Below, in pieces: positions 1 to 9,929 of a DNA stretch of 64,000 nucleotides; position 1 is the first letter of the stretch; every line of letters starts with the position of its first letter. The stretch is from Dactylorhiza incarnata (lineage: Eukaryota; Streptophyta; Magnoliopsida; Asparagales; Orchidaceae), in contig JAWHQI010000013.1 of assembly GCA_033032865.1 (NCBI GenBank), positions 6,138,001 to 6,202,000 on the forward strand. The letters are read 5' to 3'. A program made the position numbers and the translations under genes. The notes under the pieces are model-generated. The model was not told where the DNA came from. It searched no databases and saw nothing but the letters and a program-made list of their open reading frames with translations.

Positions 1-1904
1 ACTAGTGCTGGGATCAAAACAATTCAAGCATACAACTTCATGGCTGATGAGGTTGGTGGATACGAAAACATTGGTTTTTGTAAAACAAATGCGTACAATT
101 ATGTACAACGTGAACGAAGAGCACTAATAGAAAGCGGCGATGCCATGAGTTTGCTCAAAATATTTAAGGAAAGACAAATGGAAGATAGCATGTTCTCCTA
201 CGATGTCCAAACGGACGAGTTAGGACGTCTGACTAGTTTTTGTCGGATGGATGGTCATAGCAAGATTGATTATGATACGTTTGGGGATGTTATCATTTTT
301 GATACCACCTATCGATTGAATAAATATAACTTGGCTTGCGCTCTGTTTATTGGGATAAATCACAGGCAAAATGTCTTTGTAGGTGGCGCCTTCATTGCAG
401 AGGAAACCATTGAATCTTTCTGTTGGGTTTTTGATACATTTTTAAGATTTGCTGGTGGAAAGCAACCAAGCACTATTTTTACAGATCAGGATCAGGTGAT
501 GGCCGTTGCAATTGCAAGGGTTTTTACAAGCACTCGACACCGCCTTTGTCAGTGGCATATTTGGAAGAAAGCTCCTTCAAAGGTTCCATCCTTTAATAGT
601 GATAAAAGTGTCAAAGCTTTATTCTACCATTGCATGAGCAAATGCGACGACCCAGTTGAGTTTGATTCACATTGGAGTGAGATGATTTCAAGAGGAAACT
701 TGAAGGACAACAGATGGCTTTCTGATCTGCACAAAATTAGAAATAGATGGTCTACTGCGTTTAATAAGGACATTCTAGACCTTGGCATTCTATCTACTCA
801 GAGAAGCGAATCAGCAAACAATGTATTACAGGGCTGCGCAAAACCAACAAGTTCCCTTGTTGAGTGTTATACCGGGATGGAGAACATGATTTCATCTTGG
901 CGTAGATCTGAACATGATGAAGATTTCAAGTGTAAGCATGGTACCATCACTTTGAAATTTAAAAATTGCCCTTTATTAAAACAAGCTTCCAAAGTATACA
1001 CAAGAAAAATGTTCTCCATTTTTTAACAGATTTTAATGGATGGAGCTATTAGTATGTGCATTTGTGAGGAAGTTAGGTATGACGATGATCATGTTTTATA
1101 TGTCACTAGACATTGTGACGCTTCTGTGGACGATAAGCAATGGGTTGTTAAAGTTAATTCGAACACATTTGATGTTATGTGTTCATGCAAGGGTTTTGAA
1201 ACTAGAGGAATGTTGTGCAAAATCATCTTATGTGTATACAAATCGAAGAATATAAAACAAATAAATTCTTGTTACAAACTAAAGAGATTCACTCTTGCGG
1301 CCAAGAAAGATTTGGGCCTTTCAAAGAGCAGTTTCATGAAAGAAGTCCAACCCAGCTTAGTATTTAGAAACCATCTTCTACGGTTCACTTACGACTTAGC
1401 CCAAATGGTTGATATGTGCCATCCGGCCCAACAACATGTCTTGGCTGCCTTGACTGAATTAAGGAGAAGCACGGAAGATATTGTAGACAGAGAAGTGGGG
1501 GTGAAGAAAGGATTTACTAAAGAAAATTTTCAAAGTACTAGCGGATTGAAGGATCCAAATGGAGTACATCCTAAAGGAATGTCAAATGCTCGATTGAAGA
1601 GTTTTTCTGAAAAACCGGCAAAGAAGCAAAGTAAGTTTGCATTTTCATATTTGATTTGTAAAATTACTTTCCATATCATTGCAACTACGTTTAGTTTTAA
1701 TAGTGTACAAACTATATAGGGAGGAAAAAGGAGTCTAAATCTACCACAGGAAGATTAGATGAAGAACCAAAGGAGTTTGACTTTATAGGAAGTGGCAACT
1801 TCGAGAAAAGCCCCGACAATGTGTCCCCCAATGTTTTCAATGACGCGATCGACGAAGCTGCGCCCTTCAATTTTTGTAGTGTCCCTGATGTGCTTCTTTG
1901 GTGA
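1..1904 (+). pseudogene. FAR1/FRS-like MULE transposase, 5'-truncated by the window, one in-frame stop
   Basis: This is a Mutator-superfamily transposase of the FAR1/FHY3 type. Frame 1 is open from base 1; the first Met is at 40. Numbered from that Met, the MULE domain has the acidic residues expected of the DDE triad: D88 (FDTTYR), D149 (FTDQDQ) and E257 (QRSESAN), plus CQWH at 170-173. The frame hits TAA at 1024-1026 and then continues in the same frame through a SWIM-type zinc finger (CSCKGF...CKI). The final SWIM histidine is replaced by Ile, so the finger is probably broken. A plausible intron (GT at 1631, AG at 1718-1719) joins in phase to a last exon ending at TGA 1902-1904 with the sequence SVPDVLLW. 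The TAA sits where related proteins usually have Gln or Glu, so a single nonsense change is the simplest reading. A domesticated FRS gene is the alternative, but the stop and the Ulp1 neighbour argue for a transposon. Confidence 0.8.
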
Positions 1905-2060
1905 ACATTCATAGATTTTTTTTATGTTGGTAACGCATTTGTATTCAGCATTACCTCCACATGATTTTTAATGTTTTTATTCTGTTAAATTCTGGGCGGA
2001 TTCAGTTTAAGGTTGTAGGAATTGAACCGTGTTGTGCGAAAAAAAATGTAATGTTTGCTA

Positions 2061-4400
2061 CTATGTAGATCCAGCCGCTTTTGTACCATACTTGGATTCG
2101 TCCCAGCAGTTGGGTCTCAGGGAATCATAGAAGTACCACAACTGTTCTTTTAAACTACAAGTTAACAATGCCCACTGGCCCGGCAAGTGCACTGGAATCA
2201 AAATAATATCGGCCGCTTCGACATTTCTTGGGGTTATGTGGGCTAGTAATCGACCGTACTCGGCACCGCAACTCTTATAATACTGCATATATATAATATT
2301 TTAACATAACATCACTAGATAACAAACAATATAAAAATTTAAATTATAACTCTTACCGCATAATTTGGAGAGACATATATAAAGTTTCGCCATGCCTTCG
2401 GGGATTTGCTCCTCCGAATATCCAACACAACTGCAAAGGCATCTATATGGCTATCCATTAGCAATCCTTTCCGCAATTAATCCTCCATACCCGCTCTAGT
2501 TAATGTTGTGTTGTCACAATCGAATAAACAGTCCCTATAATATATATAGAGAAAAAAAGGAGTCACAAAATAATGAAATGCTTATGTTGTACCATCTAGC
2601 ATAAATCCCTATATTGTATATAAAGTATCAATGACATTTGTATTAATAATCAGAAGTTTAAGCTGTATGATTTTATTATTATAATATGATGCAAAATAAG
2701 GCAACAAAAGATAATAAATAGACAATCTAATAATACTGCATTGTACCTATATGAATCCATTAAAGATAAAAGCTTTGATGAAAGTGCCAGAATATTAAAT
2801 ACACATAGAACAAGCTATACAAAAATTAAATACGCATAGTCCAAGACAATCACAATTACCTCTCACCATACCGACTCAATGTTGAGTCTATTACTTCTCA
2901 TGCAGCCGCTGTCAAATGCGATCGTCCCGGGAATTGGATTTCCTCTTTCCCGGTCGATTTAGAAGATAGACGTGTTCTTTTGGGGCGTTTTGAATCGGGT
3001 GTGGACTCACTAACACTAATTGTTTCCTTTAATGATTTATTTTGTGTGGGAGGAACTAACGTAACAATGGGTGAAGATGGTGTGGGGACAACTGACTCCT
3101 TCTTAATCAGGGCCATAAGAGAATCAAATCTCTCTTGGCAATATGTTCGCAATTCACGGACCTCGGTCAGAATTTTTCTTCGGATTGATTAATCTGTCTT
3201 TTAATTAACTTCTTCAATTCCTTTTCTTTTTTCTTCTTCTCCTTCTCTTTCTTGCCCTTCTCCAACAATCTTTTAACCTTCTCCCTATCCATCGACTCCT
3301 CGGCTACTTCCTTAACTTTTCCAAAAAAATTCTTCACCGGCCTCATCTTTAGAACCTCCTCAAAAGAGGAGTCTGAGTCCTCAGGACCGGGTACATCTTG
3401 CTCCTCCGTACTTAAGCCAACAAAACTTGGTCTTACCTACACATAAGATAAGTTGTGAACATCATCAACTAGTAGGGAGAACACAATTAACAAAAAAACC
3501 AAACCTAATATAGAACATGAAGCTACCTCTTTCTTTGGAAATAAAAGTCTGGGCAGATCTTCACAGAACTTATAACTAAAACCACCTTTGGCAGCCCATC
3601 GACATAAACGTGGCTTAGCCATCGCATCCACCGTCACCTGTACATTGGTGTGTTCGAAAAACCAAACCTAGAAGATAGTAAGCCAAAAAAAAGTTATTCA
3701 ATAGAACCTCAATAGTACTGCATCAATATATTCAGTATTAAACATATTAAGAACTCACCACAAGAATAATGGAGCAGCCTTCGAGGTAGCCCAGACTTGA
3801 AGGTTCTTTTCGAGAGCAGCTAAGTGTATGTAGATCCTCAATTTGATTATGCAAAAATGTATGCACGGCCTTCGGCCAATTATATTTTCTAAAAGCATCT
3901 AATCCACTAAACTGTTCAAGGCATAATGGAAGTCTAAGAGACTTTAAGGGAAATAAAAACCGGCAAAGTAAGTACTTCACTAGTGCATTAACTCTTTCCA
4001 CTTCCGTTTCATTAGAAGACGCCTCTATATTTGCTAATTCATTGAGATTGGTTACTAGGTCTGATTGTGTCACATTTGATAATGGTAATCTCTTAAAGTC
4101 GTACTCATGTCCCCTATTGGGTAGGCCAAGTATCAGGGCTACCTCATTGACAGTCATTTTAATGTAATATTGACCTAATAGAAATGCACCCTTATCCGGC
4201 CTATACAACCTAATGAGTCTATAGAGCAGCGGAATATTCTGTGGTAGGTCGGGTAGGGTGAAGAAATGCATCAAAGAAGAGTTAATTAAGATCTGCCTTG
4301 AGCCCTCTGTAAGGACATCAAGCAAGGGTTCTGCATGTTTCTTAAAAGTGCAAATTGCGCATCTACTGTTCAGGCATGTAATTGTTGCTTGGCCATCCAT
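2061..4400 (-). pseudogene. Ulp1-like (C48 cysteine peptidase family) MULE passenger gene, multi-exon, probably inactive
   Basis: The gene reads leftwards. Exon 1 (4400-3759, from MDGQATITC) encodes a DUF1985/plant-mobile-like N-terminal region with the signature VALILGLP. Exon 2 (3667-3527, VWFFEHTN to FPKKE) and exon 3 (3436-2898) join in phase at GT/AG sites. Exon 3 has a Lys/Glu-rich stretch typical of these proteins and a 1-nt frameshift in an A run near 3174. Further exons near 2510-2355 (MDSHIDAF) and 2285-2061 carry the Ulp1 core: IPVHLPGQWALL and FYDSL. In the family the residue before that Trp is the catalytic His (HW); here it is Gln. The Asp of YDSL is present, and the segment that should carry the nucleophilic Cys is missing. 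The peptidase should therefore be dead. Exon borders downstream of 2898 are uncertain. Confidence 0.65.
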
Positions 4401-5299
4401 CTGCATATACAAATAGATAAACAATGTAATGTTCTGATGTGATACGGGATAGATCCGGCCGGAAATACCCTAAATCTCTAAATCTAAACAAGTGTAATGT
4501 TCTGATGTGATACGAGATAGATCCGGCCGGACTTGCAAAAATATAGGCCAAAAAAAATAAACACCCACCAACCAAAACAAAAGCAGAAAAAAAACCAGGG
4601 CAGATCTTACAACAAACAACTAAATTCTCAAATTCAGTACACAATCAGTTCTACAAATATGGCCTGGAAAATCAGTACTCAACTCCTAACCTAAGTTCAT
4701 GTTAGATGAAAACAGAAATTCTGATGAAAGCTCAAATTCAGTACCCTTAGTTCATGTTATTAGATGAAAACAGAAATTTCTATGAAAGCTCAAATTCAGT
4801 ACTCATTTTTTCTAACCTAAATTAATGTTAGAACAAAACAGATATTTTCCTTCATGAAATCGAAAATATTGTAGTATATTTGTGTGCTACCAAATTTTTA
4901 ATCGGAACTTCATACCTAGTCGGAACGGTCGGCCTCCGCAAGTTGTAGTATGTCTGAAAAACCTAGTCAACGAACTGCCCCTCACTGCTCCTCTGCGTCA
5001 CCATCGAGTTCTGCGTCGCCGTCGAGCTCTGCGTCACCGTCGAGTGACAGAAAATTTTTCCTCTACCTCCTCTGCTCTCGCGTGGCTGAAGAGTTAGGGC
5101 CCGAGCTTTCTCTGAATGAGGTTGTTCCCGGCGAGGGTTTGATCAGAGCGAGCAGATTTGAATTCGAAAGGGGGAAGCAAATGATAGTGGGGCCCGGCTG
5201 AAAGAAAATGTATTTATATTCGGACCGTTTTTAGGGTCCGATAACCGGACCAAAAAAATTTTCCAAATGGAGGGGGACAAAGCGATCCATACTATATAA

Positions 5300-5872
5300 G
5301 TATAGAGTTAAGGTCTTGACTTCCCATGACGTGGGTGCTCATGCTCCTTGCAGTAATATAATGGTTGAAGACATGATGCATATAACGCAAATCGGGCTGC
5401 AAAATGCAGGCGGCCTTGGCCTTGCGGGCAACATAAGGGATTCTTCTATCAGTGATATCTAACCAATAGCTTTGCGGGGGATAATCCTGCGGAAGTCATC
5501 AGCTAGATTAGGAAAGGCTAGAACACTGCCAATTCTACCTTGGAGTAAACCTAAGTGTACGGAGAACTCAACAACACTCAAGATGTAAGGAACGCCCACA
5601 ATACGAAAAGTAATTGGTTGACTATATGGGTCTTCCTCTGCAGAAGGAGCCATCAGCAGGGTGGAAAGGAACTCTAGGGAAAGCTTTGAGTACCCAAAGT
5701 CGACAATGCTCAACAATTCATTCCAACTACCGTGGTCAACCAAGATGTGCGCACGCACTTCAAGGTCAAGGGCTGCCAGAACATCCCACTGAATATAGCG
5801 GGGATTCAGGAAGTACTTGCCCCGGAGGCACGCATACCACTCAGCTTCACCAGGGTGATCGAATGTGAGCAT
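5300..5872 (-). pseudogene. Athila-type ORF1 (gag-like) remnant
   Basis: The open part (5872-5459) contains LSLEFLSTLL and ITFRIVGVPYILSVVEF, a pattern I recognise from the Athila ORF1 family of plant Ty3/gypsy elements. After a frameshift near 5465 the homology continues in another frame to about 5300, including LQPDLRYMHHV and TARSMSTHV, which match the conserved RY.H...GR.....V block of the same domain. Both ends are truncated and no LTR is visible nearby, so this is an isolated fragment between the two MULEs. Family placement is by motif only. Confidence 0.6.
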
Positions 5873-6061
5873 AACGGCTCGGATATCATCTTCATTTTGA
5901 CTAGATAAACCCTCCTACCTTCTTGATATCCTATGCACCACTGATTTCCTTTAATATTGCTTTGGACCCATTGGAGGAAAGAGGGTGAAGATCAAAAGAG
6001 ATAAAGAAGAGTTCTACACTTACCTTAAATCACCAAAAAGCGGAATGTTGCTCAGCCTAAA

Positions 6062-6220
6062 ATGACCAAAAAGAAGAGAAAGCCCAATGAACCTGTGGAC
6101 TTGGTACTGCACGAAGAAGAGTGGTGGGAGGAAGGTGTCGGGCGGAAGAAAATTGCCCAGGACTCATCGGTTAGAGAGCAGGAGGCGAGAATGGAGAAAA
6201 ATGAGCGTTCAGAAGAGTAA
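6062..6220 (+). CDS. Short basic/acidic ORF, 52 aa, unknown
   Basis: Begins MTKKKRKPNEP, resembling a nuclear localisation signal, and continues with a Glu-rich segment (HEEEWWEEG). It lies just outside MULE 2. It could be the first exon of a decayed retroelement ORF or chance coding. I do not recognise it. Confidence 0.2.
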   Translation: MTKKKRKPNEPVDLVLHEEEWWEEGVGRKKIAQDSSVREQEARMEKNERSEE

Positions 6221-6559
6221 AAGCGCATGCTAGGGGTTTTGATTTATTCAAGTGCACGGCCTTGTGTGATTAAGAGAATGAGCATGTGACAGCGCACGCG
6301 TGTGAAAAGAAAAAAATTTAGGTGAGTTATTCTCACTTAAGATCATGGTGAGAGGAGCACATCTCAGCCATTGATAGCTCTAAATACTGTTGTATTTATG
6401 AATAATATTGTTGTATTTATAAATAATAAATAATGTCAGTATTTTCCCTACCGTCGGATCTAAAATCATACGGTTGTATTTACCCTCCAACTTAAACTAG
6501 GTGAAAGAACGCACCTAAGTATTTCTCGTGCGAAAAATGGTGCACGCCCATGTGCAGCG
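6221..6559. other. Non-coding AT-rich spacer left of MULE 2
   Basis: No ORF, repeat unit or RNA gene is visible. There is a short local duplication of ATTGTTGTATTTAT(G/A)AATAAT near 6391-6428. Confidence 0.5.
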
Positions 6560-6568
6560 CAAAATTAA

Positions 6569-6610
6569 GGGAATTGATATTGGTACCCCTTAATTGGCTA
6601 TTTGTACCCC
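6569..6610 (+). repeat. Left terminal inverted repeat of MULE 2
   Basis: Begins GGGAATTGATATTGGTACCC and pairs with the reverse complement of 15729-15769 with few mismatches. Preceded by the TSD CAAAATTAA. Confidence 0.85.
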
Positions 6611-6764
6611 AAAACACCTAATATTTAATAATATTATAATAAATTAAAAACCCTAAATGTACCCACTCCCCCTTTCATTCCACGATCGGTCTCTCCCCTC
6701 TTTTCGCAAAAACCCGCCGCCCTCTCTCCCTCCCCCATCTCCGGCTAGCGTTCCATCCAGCGAC

Positions 6765-8469
6765 TGATGAGTCCCGATTATATACACATATATGGACTCA
6801 TCTGGGCCGTTTATCTAGTCATTCCACTGCACTTTAGCCTTGTTTTAGCTTATATTTGTTATCACTTGCTATGTGCACTTCTAGGCCCATTTTGGTGTTA
6901 TTTCGTATCTTTCTTTGTTATTAGTTTTCTTGCGATGTTAAGTCCCACTTTCAGTGGCTAGACTGGTGTCGTACGCTGGAACAGGTGTCGTGCAAGTGTT
7001 TCCGATGCAATTCTGCACAGGAACACTGCGCACAATCACCGGTTCTATTGCGCACGACCACTGGTCGTGCGCCACTGATCGTGTTCACTTAACCCTTTTT
7101 ATGAGTTCTGTTTGGTGCAGTGCGCATGACCATCTACGCTAGTGCGCACGACCACCGGTCGTGCACCACTGCTCGTGCGCACTTACCATTTAATTTCCGA
7201 GTTCTGTTTGCTGTAGTGCGCACGACCATCAACTCCAGTGCGCACGACCACCGGTCGTGCGCCACTGGTCGTGCGAACATGTTATTTTATAATTTCTGTC
7301 TTTGCAGGCTCCGTCCAGGCAGAGCGCACGATCACAGGATTCTAGTGCGCACGACCACTGGTCGTGCGCCACTGACCGTGCGCACTGTTTAATTCCAGCG
7401 CCTATAAATTCCCTGCTCGCGATTTACGTCAGATCGACCGCCGTATTCCGCCGTTTTCTGCTCCAGTTCGTCCGACTTCGCCCCTCCATCGCCGCCCACC
7501 ATCTAGAGGTGTTCCGGGCTTGCTCTTCACGCCCATCTTGAGCCGGAGTTTCCTCTCGGCCTCCTCCTTCATCCAAGAGCTCCAAAGGAAGACCTAGCCG
7601 CCATTACCATCAAGCAAGAGGAAGTTTGCAACCTCTACCGGATCGTGACACAAAGAAGACGGGTCCATTGGAGAGTCGTGACAGCTCTCTCTACCCCGGA
7701 CGTAGTTGCGGACCGAGCTTGGACGCAGATTGACAATCCGGCGATTCCAACCGTGAATCTCCAACGAGCCTTCGGATTCGGTCGATTTCTTGCCTTATTC
7801 TTCTCTTATTGATGTGTATATGTTTTAAATCTCATTATTATGGTGAAGTGGCACTTGAATTAGTTATATTTACATATATATTTCATGTCGATGTGTTTGT
7901 GTAATTTATCTATTTGAGTTGCTTGAGGTGCGCCGCCGTCCATTTCCATTCCGCCGTCACGTTCGTGTGCCGCACTAGCAATTGCTAGTGGCGTGCTTGT
8001 CGAAGAGGTGCTTGCGACCCTCACTCCGCTAGCCTACTCGTCCACCCGCCTACCGAAGCGTGGCATCGCGGCCCGTATTCCATCCCGCCTAACGAAGCAG
8101 TGCGCTCAAGGCCTGCACAGTTCGATTCCGCTAGCCTACTCGTCCATCCGCCCTTGCGACGCAGCGCGCTCAAGGCCTGCCTAGTCTCCATCCCGCCAAG
8201 CGAAGCATTGCATAGCGGCATTGCATAGGAGTAGTTGATAGCTTTTATTTTATTTTCCAAAAGCCAACCCAACTCCCCCGCATTCCATCCGATTTAAGGA
8301 CTTCAATCTCAAGTCCTTCCTCGAAACCTAACTCCACCTTACTGTGTTCCTTTGAGATCGATACTTGGGGATTCATTCCCATTTTATATTACTTGAACGA
8401 TCGGTACACTGCCGTTTCGTGCCGCAGTCTAGCCACCATCTATAGTGGTGTGTAGGATTTGCGCCATCA
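6765..8469 (+). repeat. 5' LTR of non-autonomous gypsy-like element
   Basis: U3 (about 7030-7390) holds four modules built on the palindrome GCGCACGACC-N2-GGTCGTGCGC. A TATA box follows at 7403-7409 (TATAAAT). The downstream R/U5 part contains degenerate CCGCC(T/A)A(A/C)(C/G)GAAGC modules (about 8030-8220). It ends GCGCCATCA. Confidence 0.92.
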
Positions 8470-8470
8470 A

Positions 8471-8500
8471 GTTTTTGGCGCCGTTGCCGGGGAACACAGT
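8471..8500 (+). other. Primer-binding site, Athila/Tat type
   Basis: TGGCGCCGTTGCCGGGG lies a few bases after the LTR end. The same string, on -, sits next to the 5' LTR of the gag-pol element (about 57325-57341). Confidence 0.85.
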
Positions 8501-8690
8501 CGTGTGAATTTTCTGGAGAGGGAGAATCTGAGAGAGAAGCCCTCCCATTTGTTTATCGCATCTTTTATTTTATTTCTGCTCTCTTTATTCCATTTTCTTG
8601 TTTTATAGTAGGTTGCTTTAGTAAATTTTTGTTAGGTGTAGTATTTCGCACAATAGTGTTCTTCTTTTTTAATCGTTTTATCTTCACACT

Positions 8691-9929
8691 ATGTGGGCAC
8701 ATCTCAATTTCCGTTGCCGTTGGTGTGGAGCTACCTCCCACTCTAGTGATGAATGCCCTACGGAGAATAGTAGGCATAATTCTTATAACCCAGCATATGG
8801 AGCACCGACTTCGTCTGGTACTCCATATGGTGCGCGTAAGTCTTATGGCTACTCTGCTGAGCCTTTACCGTCATACTTCTTTTCGGCTTCAGCACCCGCT
8901 GTGCCAAAGAAGCCCGCTAGGCAGTGCCAGTTTTGTCGGAGCACAGATCATGCCTTGAAGGATTGTGCTGCTTATCTTCGCCAATTGGATGAGGATGACG
9001 AGCCGGATATCCGGATCGTCCCAACTCCTAACTCTGGCGGCACACCTTCAACATCCGGTTATGTGTCTTTGTCACCTTCACATCTTGAAGGGTATGACAT
9101 GGACATGGTCACCGGATGTGCGGCTGATCTATGCACCGACACTGCTGAGCTCATTCTCCATGTGCATCCACCACCTCTAGTGGATTCGATTCATTGTGAG
9201 GAATCGGTGCTCGACTTTTATCCGAGCACTATTCCTCTCCCTGTTGTGCATACTACACTCGTCTCTGACGACATTATTGATGATGTGTCACAGGAGGAGG
9301 CGGTTGATCTTAGTATTGTGCCTACTCCTATGGAGGAGGACAACCTTCTAGGTGAAGAGGAGTTTTCCTCAGCACCGGTGGAGGAAGTCCAAATCTCTAG
9401 CTTGGTCATTGTTGATCCCGCCGAATCTTGTAGCATTGATGACAATGCAAACATTATTTTACTTCCCCAACCTGATGGGAGTGAGACCGGGATCACTCCC
9501 CCGATTGATGCTTATTTATGTTCTTCGTCTTCTTTATTTCTTGATCCCCTTCCTTCATCTGAGTCTGTGCAGTTTGAATCTTCACAGGTACTTCAGGAGG
9601 ACTTGGAGCTTTTTGCTCAAGTCAATGATGAGTGTGTCCTTTTATGCGAGGAGGTTGATCCCTCCTCCATTAAGGAAGCCTCATTCGTTGCCTTCTCCTC
9701 CTGCGGACCTGCTGTGGACGATACCTTGCTGGGCAAGGATAGTTTTGGTGAGATGAGTGAGGACCAGGCCTCCTGCTCTTCTTACTTTCTTTTCCCTCTA
9801 CCTGTGAGGAGCAGGTATTTATATTCGGGTAGAGGCGTGACTGTTCTTTCTCCGTATAGGTACCCGCTACCGACACGGATATTAGGCCAGTTACCTGTCC
9901 ACTTCTCCTTCCATAGGCCCATTAGCTAG
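8691..9929 (+). CDS. Gag-like/NC-like protein with two zinc knuckles and an acidic tail, 412 aa
   Basis: This is the sole ORF of the non-autonomous element. The N-terminus has two perfect CX2CX4HX4C knuckles: C9-C12-H17-C22 and C79-C82-H87-C92. Between them is a Ser/Tyr/Pro-rich linker. The remainder (about 100-370) is strongly acidic, with many Asp/Glu and Ser/Pro, and the tail (about 370-412) is basic and aromatic. There is no capsid-type gag domain, protease or RT. Zinc knuckles bind retroelement RNA in known nucleocapsids, so packaging of its own RNA into particles supplied in trans is a reasonable inference. The reading frame is intact over 1.2 kb despite other decay in the neighbourhood, which hints at selection or a recently active source copy. 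Start chosen as the first Met before the knuckle. Function unproven. Confidence 0.7.
   Translation: MWAHLNFRCRWCGATSHSSDECPTENSRHNSYNPAYGAPTSSGTPYGARKSYGYSAEPLPSYFFSASAPAVPKKPARQCQFCRSTDHALKDCAAYLRQLDEDDEPDIRIVPTPNSGGTPSTSGYVSLSPSHLEGYDMDMVTGCAADLCTDTAELILHVHPPPLVDSIHCEESVLDFYPSTIPLPVVHTTLVSDDIIDDVSQEEAVDLSIVPTPMEEDNLLGEEEFSSAPVEEVQISSLVIVDPAESCSIDDNANIILLPQPDGSETGITPPIDAYLCSSSSLFLDPLPSSESVQFESSQVLQEDLELFAQVNDECVLLCEEVDPSSIKEASFVAFSSCGPAVDDTLLGKDSFGEMSEDQASCSSYFLFPLPVRSRYLYSGRGVTVLSPYRYPLPTRILGQLPVHFSFHRPIS

Larger units (their letters stand above)
1..5290. mobile_element. MULE 1: Mutator-like element with FAR1-type transposase and Ulp1-like passenger gene (left end outside window)
   Basis: A MULE transposase gene reads in on + from the left edge (1-1904). 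An Ulp1-like gene occupies the opposite strand (about 2061-4400), so the two genes converge. Plant MULEs carrying Ulp1-like peptidase genes (the Kaonashi type) are an established class, and this arrangement fits it. The left terminus lies outside the window, so neither TIR can be verified. The right limit is an estimate, placed after a GC-rich dyad at about 5219-5262 that contains repeated CGGACC/GGTCCG words and could be part of a TIR. Both genes are broken, so the copy looks dead. Confidence 0.65.

Noticed and set aside
4882..5201. Ser/Arg-rich ORFs on + at the right end of MULE 1
   Set aside because: Built on a local GAGTTCTGCGTCGCCGTC tandem repeat; no domain, and another frame is equally open. 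It may be the 5' UTR of the minus-strand gene.
7030..7390. Palindrome arrays as a CRISPR array
   Set aside because: Eukaryotic LTR context, no unique spacers of constant length, no cas genes; the units are palindromic promoter-proximal repeats.
7120..7541. ORFs in the gypsy LTRs rich in AHDHRSCAT-type residues (also at 12026, 50212, 58420, 63255)
   Set aside because: They are translations of the GCGCACGACC palindrome array; the same text is open in several frames and lies upstream of the TATA box.
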